Shown here: in pieces, positions 37,533 through 43,033 of the stretch | How positions within the stretch are numbered: the stretch's first letter is position 1 | Layout: the number at the start of each line of letters is the position of its first letter | Source: an uncultured Erysipelotrichaceae bacterium | GTDB taxonomy: Bacteria; Bacillota_I; Bacilli_A; Erysipelotrichales; Erysipelotrichaceae | NCBI GenBank assembly: GCA_902795865.1 | Contig: CADBMV010000090.1 | Coordinates: forward strand, 1-43,033 | DNA length: 43,033 nucleotides | Reading direction: 5' to 3' | Translations under genes and position numbers: made by a program | Notes under the pieces: generated by a model | Databases searched by the model: none | Told to the model about the DNA's origin: nothing | The model's input: the letters and a program-made list of their open reading frames with translations, nothing else

Positions 37533-38105
37533 ATGGAAGAAAAGATGCTTAAAAGAATATGGTTATTATTTATTAATACCTTTACTATTTCTTTAACTGC
37601 AAATTCAGGATATGCAATGTTGGGAGTAATTAAAAACCGTTTTGTAGATAAATACGGTTGGTTTTCAAAAGAAGAAATGGAAGATTATATAGCCCTAGCT
37701 CAAAGCTGTCCTGGACCTATAGCTTGTTCATCATCAATGATTATTGGTTATCAAAGTTGTGGTGTTTTAGGCGCTTTAGCTTCTGTATTAGGAGTTATTA
37801 TTCCTCCTTTTATAATGATGATAATTGTTACTTTCTTCTATACCTTTATTTCTACAAATCAATATGTACGTATCTTTATCAATGGAATGCAAATAGGTGT
37901 ATGCGCTATGCTTCTTGATGTTGTATTAGGTTTGTTTTCTGGTGTAGTTAAATTTAATAAACTGTTTTATTATGTGATAGTCTTATTATCATTTTTATAT
38001 GTGAGATTAACAGATTATTCTATATTCTTTTTAGCGTTAATATGTATATTAATTGCTGTAATTAAATCTTTATTAATAAAAAAGGAGGTTGATAATAGAT
38101 TATGA
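37533..38105 (+). CDS. Chromate-transporter-family (CHR) protein, first half
   Basis: A 190-residue single CHR domain with the family hallmarks: N-terminal helix TANSGYAMLGVI, the WFSKEEMEDYIALAQSCPGPIA motif and G-rich helices. Long CHR proteins (ChrA) carry two such domains; here two half-size proteins are encoded side by side with a 4-base overlap, as in paired short-chain CHR systems that work as heterodimers with opposite membrane topology. Members move chromate or another anion. No chrB regulator is nearby, so the natural substrate may not be chromate. Confidence 0.9.
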   Translation: MEEKMLKRIWLLFINTFTISLTANSGYAMLGVIKNRFVDKYGWFSKEEMEDYIALAQSCPGPIACSSSMIIGYQSCGVLGALASVLGVIIPPFIMMIIVTFFYTFISTNQYVRIFINGMQIGVCAMLLDVVLGLFSGVVKFNKLFYYVIVLLSFLYVRLTDYSIFFLALICILIAVIKSLLIKKEVDNRL

Positions 38106-38662
38106 TTTCTTTATTTGAGATCTTCCTTAGTTTTATTAAGATAGGATTATTTGCTTTTGGTGGCGCTTATGCAGTAATTCCTTTAATCGAAGAAGAGATG
38201 GTTAATACTACTGCTTGGATGAGTTTTAAAGAGTTTTCTGATTTAGTGGCAATTGATGAATTAACTCCAGGACCAATCATCGTTAATTCTTCAACGTTCA
38301 TTGGTATGAAACTTGCAGGAATTCCTGGGGCTATAGTAGCAACATTATCTTGTGTAGTTCCTGGATGTATAATTGCCTTAATACTTATATATCTTTATAA
38401 AAAATATAAAGAAATACCAGTAATATCAGAAACTATCAAAGTTTTAAAGTGCATGTCTGTTGCTTTAATATTTTCAGTACTATTAAAAATGTTTATGAAT
38501 GTTGTATTTAATAGTGAAACACTTTCTTTAACAAACATAAATTACTTCACAATAATATTGATGATTATATGTTTTTATCTATTAAAAAAATATAAGACCA
38601 ATCCTTTATTTATAATGCTTGTATGTGGTCTTATAAATTTATTAATTTCATTTATTCTTTAG
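38102..38662 (+). CDS. Chromate-transporter-family (CHR) protein, second half
   Basis: A 186-residue CHR domain: FIKIGLFAFGGAYAVIPL, WMSFKEFSDLVAIDELTPGPIIVNSSTF, and the G-rich FIGMKLAGIPGAIVA. AGGAGG lies shortly before its start within the end of the first gene. The protein ends in hydrophobic helices. Its last 15 bases overlap the 3' end of the opposite-strand lipid kinase gene, and an inverted repeat inside its coding sequence appears to serve as that gene's terminator. Confidence 0.9.
   Translation: MISLFEIFLSFIKIGLFAFGGAYAVIPLIEEEMVNTTAWMSFKEFSDLVAIDELTPGPIIVNSSTFIGMKLAGIPGAIVATLSCVVPGCIIALILIYLYKKYKEIPVISETIKVLKCMSVALIFSVLLKMFMNVVFNSETLSLTNINYFTIILMIICFYLLKKYKTNPLFIMLVCGLINLLISFIL
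38583..38635 (-). terminator. Lipid kinase terminator embedded in the CHR gene
   Basis: TATAAGACCA (38591-38600) and TGGTCTTATA (38626-38635) form a 10-bp stem with a 25-base loop. On the minus strand it is followed by a run of seven T (38584-38590). It lies wholly inside the coding part of the convergent CHR gene. Confidence 0.6.
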
Positions 38663-39523
38663 AAACTCTGAAATAAATTCAGGATCAAAATCTATTTTAA
38701 ATCCTGAAGGAATCATTTCTAATTCAAATCTATTAGCTTCAATTGCTTCACCATCAATATTAGCTTTAAATGTTTCATCAGCTGATATCACAAGTTTATT
38801 AGTTGTAAATGATTTAAGTGCAGGATTTTTTAAATGACCGGCATTTTTCATAGAAAGAATAATACTAGCTATTTTCACTTTGTTTAATCTATCTACTAAA
38901 AATACATCAAATACCCCATCATCATATTTACTATTTGGAGATACTTTATAACCACCACCATAGTATTTCGCATTAGCTACAATTATAGTTGTGAAGTCTT
39001 GTTCAATTACTTTATCATCAAATTCAACTCTCATTTTTCTTCCTTTATAAGTTAAAAAATGATGAATAACACCTGCATTATATCTCATAGATTCAGGTAT
39101 TAATTTGTTATGAATATATCTATCATCATTTGCGATATCTGCATCTATTCCAAAACAAGAAACATTAATAAAATATCGATCATTAATTCTTATAACATCT
39201 ATATTGTGTATACCGCTTTTTAAGTCTTCTAGATTAGCACGATAAAAATCATTTCCTGTCCCATAAGGGATGTAAGAAAGAGTATTATTTGTACCCATTA
39301 TATCGTTTAATACTAAATTAATTGAGCCATCACCACCTATGGCAGTTATTATATCTTCGCTATATTTAAATCTTTCTTTTAATTTATATACATCATCTAA
39401 TGTCTCGTTTATAACTATTTCATAATCACGATTAAACTTTTCTGAAATTAATCTAAGTTTTTCAACAATCTTATTTGTACGCTCCTTAAAATTAAATCTG
39501 TTTACTATATATACATATTTCAT
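38648..39523 (-). CDS. Diacylglycerol kinase-like lipid kinase (YegS/DgkB/BmrU family)
   Basis: A 291-residue lipid kinase with DAGK-type catalytic fold. The ATP-binding motif GGDGSI (residues 63-68) is followed by IPYGTGNDFYRA and the C-terminal VDGEAIE-like strand (NIDGEAIE) typical of YegS and DgkB. It probably phosphorylates diacylglycerol or a related lipid released during lipoteichoic-acid or membrane turnover. On the minus strand TATAAT lies exactly 7 bases before the ATG, so the transcript would be leaderless. It shares a 58-base divergent promoter region with xpt. Confidence 0.9.
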   Translation of the reverse strand: MKYVYIVNRFNFKERTNKIVEKLRLISEKFNRDYEIVINETLDDVYKLKERFKYSEDIITAIGGDGSINLVLNDIMGTNNTLSYIPYGTGNDFYRANLEDLKSGIHNIDVIRINDRYFINVSCFGIDADIANDDRYIHNKLIPESMRYNAGVIHHFLTYKGRKMRVEFDDKVIEQDFTTIIVANAKYYGGGYKVSPNSKYDDGVFDVFLVDRLNKVKIASIILSMKNAGHLKNPALKSFTTNKLVISADETFKANIDGEAIEANRFELEMIPSGFKIDFDPEFISEFLKNK

Positions 39524-39530
39524 ATATATA

Positions 39531-39565
39531 ATTATAAAACATAATAACCTAGAAAATGTTATAGT
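39531..39565. promoter_or_regulatory. Divergent -10 boxes of the lipid kinase and xpt
   Basis: Minus strand: TATAAT (39531-39536), 7 bases from the kinase ATG. Plus strand: extended TG-T-TATAGT (39557-39565), 16 bases from the xpt ATG. No Shine-Dalgarno is seen for either gene. The space is too short for a purine riboswitch. Confidence 0.55.
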
Positions 39566-39581
39566 TATTTCATAAGAAGAT

Positions 39582-40157
39582 ATGAAATTATTACAAGATA
39601 GAATTCAGAAACAAGGAAAGATTTTAAAAGGAAATGTCTTAAAAGTAGATATGTTTTTAAATCATCAAATTGATACTAAGCTACTTGATGAAATAGGAAA
39701 AGAGTTTTATAAATTATTTAAAGATAAAAAACCAAACAAGATTTTAACAATTGAATCTAGTGGTATTGCGATAGCTGTTGCTTGTGCAAGATATTTTGAT
39801 TTCATACCTGTAGTCTTTGCTAAAAAGTTTACTGCGACAAACTTATCTAAAGATGTATATTCTTCCCTTGAACATTCATATACTAAAAACGATGATTACA
39901 ATATTCAAGTATCTAAAGAATATTTAAATGAAAATGATAATGTACTAATAATTGATGATTTTTTAGCCAATGGAGAAGCTATGAGTTCTTTAATAGATAT
40001 CTGTAAACAAGCTAATAGCCAAATAGCAGGCTGTGGTGTAGTGATATGTAAGACATATCAAAACGGAGAAAATAGAATAAAAGATCTTGGTTATGATGTT
40101 AAGTCACTAACTAGGATTAGAAAGATTGATGAGAAAGGAAATATAGAATTTGATTAA
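39582..40157 (+). CDS. xpt: Xanthine phosphoribosyltransferase
   Basis: A 191-residue enzyme, matching the 194 residues of B. subtilis Xpt, that makes XMP from xanthine and PRPP. The PRPP-binding loop VLIIDDFLANGEA is at 121-133. The upstream GIAIAVACARYFDFIPVVFAKK segment and the N-terminal MKLLQDRIQKQG fit the family well. In many Firmicutes xpt has a guanine riboswitch; here only 58 bases separate it from the divergent kinase gene and no aptamer fits. A PNPOx-like gene follows after 2 bases. Confidence 0.93.
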   Translation: MKLLQDRIQKQGKILKGNVLKVDMFLNHQIDTKLLDEIGKEFYKLFKDKKPNKILTIESSGIAIAVACARYFDFIPVVFAKKFTATNLSKDVYSSLEHSYTKNDDYNIQVSKEYLNENDNVLIIDDFLANGEAMSSLIDICKQANSQIAGCGVVICKTYQNGENRIKDLGYDVKSLTRIRKIDEKGNIEFD

Positions 40158-40159
40158 TT

Positions 40160-40636
40160 ATGTTCAGAGAATTAGTTCGTAAAAAACAAGCATTAGATAC
40201 TAAAGAATGTATAGAAATATTAAAGAACGAGAAAAGGGGAGTTTTATCTGTTTTGGGAGATGATGACTACCCATATGGGATGCCTTTAAATCATTATTAC
40301 AATGATGAAGATGGTTATTTATATTTTCATAGTGGAAAACATGGACATAAAGTAGATTCTTTTATTAAACATAATAAAGCTTCTTATTGTGTATATGATC
40401 AAGGATATAGAAAAGAAAACGATTGGGCACTGAATATTAAAAGTGTAATTGTTTTTGGAAAGATAGAAATAATAAATGATGAACATACAATATATGACAT
40501 AGCACGTAAGCTTAGCTATAAGTTTACAAACGATGAAAAATATATTGAAGAAGAAATTAAGAATTCTGGTAAGGCAACATTAATGTTTGTGTTAAAACCA
40601 GAATATATAACAGGAAAATTAGTTAATGAATCATAA
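40160..40636 (+). CDS. FMN-binding pyridoxamine 5'-phosphate oxidase-like (NimA-type) protein
   Basis: A 158-residue split-barrel flavoprotein-like protein. The strands GVLSVLGDDDYPYGMPLNHYY and GYLYFHSGKHGHKVD are characteristic of the Pfam group containing nitroimidazole-resistance proteins. FMN binding is expected from HSGKHGHK. The substrate is unknown, and it should not be taken as a true PdxH or a resistance gene. It lies 2 bases after xpt. Its stop overlaps by 6 bases the end of a gene on the other strand. Confidence 0.88.
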   Translation: MFRELVRKKQALDTKECIEILKNEKRGVLSVLGDDDYPYGMPLNHYYNDEDGYLYFHSGKHGHKVDSFIKHNKASYCVYDQGYRKENDWALNIKSVIVFGKIEIINDEHTIYDIARKLSYKFTNDEKYIEEEIKNSGKATLMFVLKPEYITGKLVNES

Positions 40637-40900
40637 AAGATAATTATATGTTTTGTCACATTTATCTAAGCTTAACTTATCATATGCGCCTTTTAAAAAG
40701 GTGTGAAAGTTTCCAAAATTCACATCGTTATCTTTACATATTTTATATCTACTTATTCTTTTTTTACTTAATAAATCTATAATTCTCTTATGATATGCTT
40801 TCTTTAAACTGCTGTCACTTTTGTTTTCGTTAAGATAATTATAATAAGCTATTACTGCTTTACTTTGTTCTGTTGTAAGTTCATTAATAAAGGAGTCCAT
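40631..40900 (-). CDS. Small HTH-like (XRE-like) protein
   Basis: An 89-residue basic protein. The C-terminal half (about 43-85) reads as a helix-turn-helix: LLSKKRISRYKICKDNDVN, then a GNFHTFLKG turn and helix, then a final helix. This is the pattern of small XRE-type DNA-binding proteins. The N-terminal half is helical and charged. There is no Shine-Dalgarno; TATAAA on the minus strand lies about 13 bases before the ATG. A perfect 24-bp palindrome (40921-40944) sits directly upstream of that -10, consistent with autoregulation. The family assignment is by eye. Confidence 0.65.
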   Translation of the reverse strand: MDSFINELTTEQSKAVIAYYNYLNENKSDSSLKKAYHKRIIDLLSKKRISRYKICKDNDVNFGNFHTFLKGAYDKLSLDKCDKTYNYLL

Positions 40901-40920
40901 ATCTTTAAAATTCTTTATAT

Positions 40921-40944
40921 AAACAGCTAGCTATCTAGCTGTTT
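40921..40944. promoter_or_regulatory. 24-bp palindrome upstream of the small HTH gene
   Basis: AAACAGCTAG, spacer CTAT, CTAGCTGTTT. It overlaps the likely -35/-10 spacer of the minus-strand HTH gene, which suits an operator. Followed by TTTTGAG on the plus strand, it could also end read-through transcripts of the xpt operon. Confidence 0.5.
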
Positions 40945-41066
40945 TGAGTTCTTAAAATATAGTTTATACAATTATATTTTACAAATCTCTTATTATTGCA
41001 GAATGCGATAATGCTTATTAGTTAATAAAAAAAGATATGGAAAAGTTAAACATTAATGCAACGATC

Positions 41067-41135
41067 AAATCTAGCATAATGCATATAAAATAAAAGTATA
41101 TCAAGCTTGTTTAAATCTAGATTGTGCATATAAAA
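41067..41135 (+). repeat. Two-copy spaced direct repeat upstream of the GH1 gene
   Basis: AAATCTAG, 6 bases, GCATATAAAA (41067-41090) and AAATCTAG, 5 bases, GCATATAAAA (41113-41135); the copies start 46 bases apart. A further pair, ATTAATGCAA, flanks them at 41052-41061 and 41143-41152. The order suggests binding sites or a decayed duplication. Confidence 0.6.
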
Positions 41136-41242
41136 CAGACGAATTAATGCAAATAGGAAATGATTGTAAAATAATACTAAGAATACACAAAAGAAATTCA
41201 AATATGGCATTTAGTTCGCCAATATTCATTAGAAAGAAATAG
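41075..41242 (+). other. Open relic frame in the 354-base gap before the GH1 gene
   Basis: The gap 40901-41254 contains the palindrome at 40921, the repeats above and no full gene. From 41075 to a TAG at 41242 one frame is open for about 55 codons with plausible composition (QACLNLDCAYKTDELMQ), but its only start would be an internal ATG. The stop overlaps the ribosome site of the GH1 gene. It could be the remnant of a small gene or chance. No promoter or RAT-type antiterminator site was recognised. Confidence 0.3.
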
Positions 41243-42718
<1,476 letters not shown>

Positions 42719-42762
42719 TAGATAAAAGATCTAATGTGTTATATTTTGTTGCTGATTGAATG

Positions 42763-42793
42763 TTATAGTTGCACATGAAAATGTGAATTATGA
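42763..42793 (+). other. Stable stem-loop in the 3' region of the GH1 transcript
   Basis: TTATAGTT, a bulged G and CACAT pair with ATGTG and AATTATGA around a GAAA loop, giving about 13 pairs. It lies between the GH1 stop and the terminator. No frame or known RNA family is recognised in 42719-42870; it may be a 3' UTR element or a small RNA. Confidence 0.4.
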
Positions 42794-42870
42794 AAACCCT
42801 TTGTGTGTTACTAGTAAATGGAGCTTCTTAAACCGATCACACCCTCATCATAAAGATGTAAGGTAAAAGA

Positions 42871-42908
42871 AAAGGTCTATTCATAAGTGGATAGACCTTT
42901 TTTGTTTT
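42871..42908. terminator. Terminator after GH1, probably bidirectional
   Basis: AAAGGTCTATTCA (42871-42883) and TGGATAGACCTTT (42888-42900) pair over 13 positions with one G-T pair and loop TAAG. It is followed by TTTGTTTT on the plus strand and by TTCTTTT on the minus strand after the CW_7 gene. Confidence 0.88.
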
Positions 42909-42914
42909 AAAAGA

Positions 42915-43033
42915 TTAACCTAATAGTTTGTTTACTAGAGTTTGTACTTCAGTGAAGTCATATCCAGCTTCTTTTAGTTTTTGTTTTCTTTCTTCACCAT
43001 TGCCCCATTTGCCTTGAATAACTTCTTTAGCTA
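42915..43033 (-). CDS. C-terminal end of a CW_7 (Cpl-7-type) cell-wall-binding protein (partial)
   Basis: Read from the window edge, the last 38 residues begin AKEVIQGKWGNGEERKQ and continue with LKEAGYDF and VQTLVNKLL before TAA. This is the CW_7 motif, first seen in the pneumococcal phage lysozyme Cpl-7, which binds peptidoglycan muropeptides. Such repeats usually end lysozymes, amidases or other wall hydrolases. The catalytic part lies outside the window, so the enzyme type is unknown. Confidence 0.88.
   Translation of the reverse strand, partial: AKEVIQGKWGNGEERKQKLKEAGYDFTEVQTLVNKLLG

Noticed and set aside
42719-42900. 6S RNA or SRP RNA
   Set aside because: No closing helix between the ends, no open-promoter-like bubble, and no SRP domain IV motif could be built.

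Overview
The window looks like chromosomal DNA from an AT-rich, low-GC, anaerobic, fermentative Firmicute, most likely near the Erysipelotrichia/Mollicutes branch. That placement is an inference from base composition, gene families, a rubredoxin, a predicted sodium-type F-ATPase rotor, and TGA used as a normal stop (for example at the ends of both the MarR gene before atpI and atpF). I see no phage, transposase, integrase or CRISPR array. Almost everything is tightly packed operons, with back-to-back terminators where transcription units converge.

Layout. 1-1059: the 3' part of an NAD(P)-dependent dehydrogenase of the 2,4-diaminopentanoate dehydrogenase type. 1185-1342: tRNA-Ala(UGC) and tRNA-Ile(GAU) on the minus strand with their own promoter and terminator. 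1469-8430: a secreted protein of unknown function, a GNAT acetyltransferase, miaA and tcdA (both modify tRNA position 37), an M3 peptidase, a TGS-domain nucleoside kinase and a DMT-family transporter. 8448-17114: a MarR repressor with a perfect 26-bp palindrome in its promoter, two heterodimeric ABC exporters (four half-transporters, each pair with one catalytically degenerate partner) and a HAD phosphatase.

17137-24126: an F1Fo ATP synthase operon led by a second MarR-type regulator with its own operator. The order is marR-atpI-atpB-atpE-atpF-atpH::atpA-atpG-atpD-atpC. The delta and alpha subunits are one 685-residue polypeptide with no usable internal start codon, which conflicts with the usual 1 delta : 3 alpha stoichiometry. 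The c subunit carries Glu24 and Glu57-Thr58...Tyr62, the two-carboxylate pattern described for a Na+ rotor.

24154-32254: a 55-residue rubredoxin, an M16C (presequence-protease-like) peptidase, two tandem metallo-beta-lactamase-fold paralogues (one of which has lost a metal-binding His), an L,D-transpeptidase and a YdcF/SanA-type membrane protein. 32257-35096: an MgtA-type Mg2+ P-type ATPase behind a 208-base leader. The leader encodes a 22-residue peptide starting MEDP inside a competing-hairpin arrangement, a plausible Firmicute counterpart of the enterobacterial mgtL system. 35111-37443: a three-gene membrane/oxidoreductase operon. 37533-38662: a split chromate-type transporter pair. 38648-40900: a lipid kinase, xanthine phosphoribosyltransferase, an FMN-binding pyridoxamine-oxidase-like protein and a small HTH-like protein with a 24-bp palindrome upstream. 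41255-42718: a family 1 glycoside hydrolase preceded by a repeat-containing non-coding stretch. 42915-43033: the C-terminal end of a CW_7 (Cpl-7) cell-wall hydrolase.

A recurring theme is that many operon-first genes have a -10 box only 7-16 bases before the start codon and no Shine-Dalgarno sequence, while other genes have strong AGGAGG sites. This suggests two modes of translation initiation. The best leads are the delta-alpha fusion, the mgtA leader peptide, the MarR-controlled sodium-type ATP synthase operon, and the MBL pair with one degenerate member.
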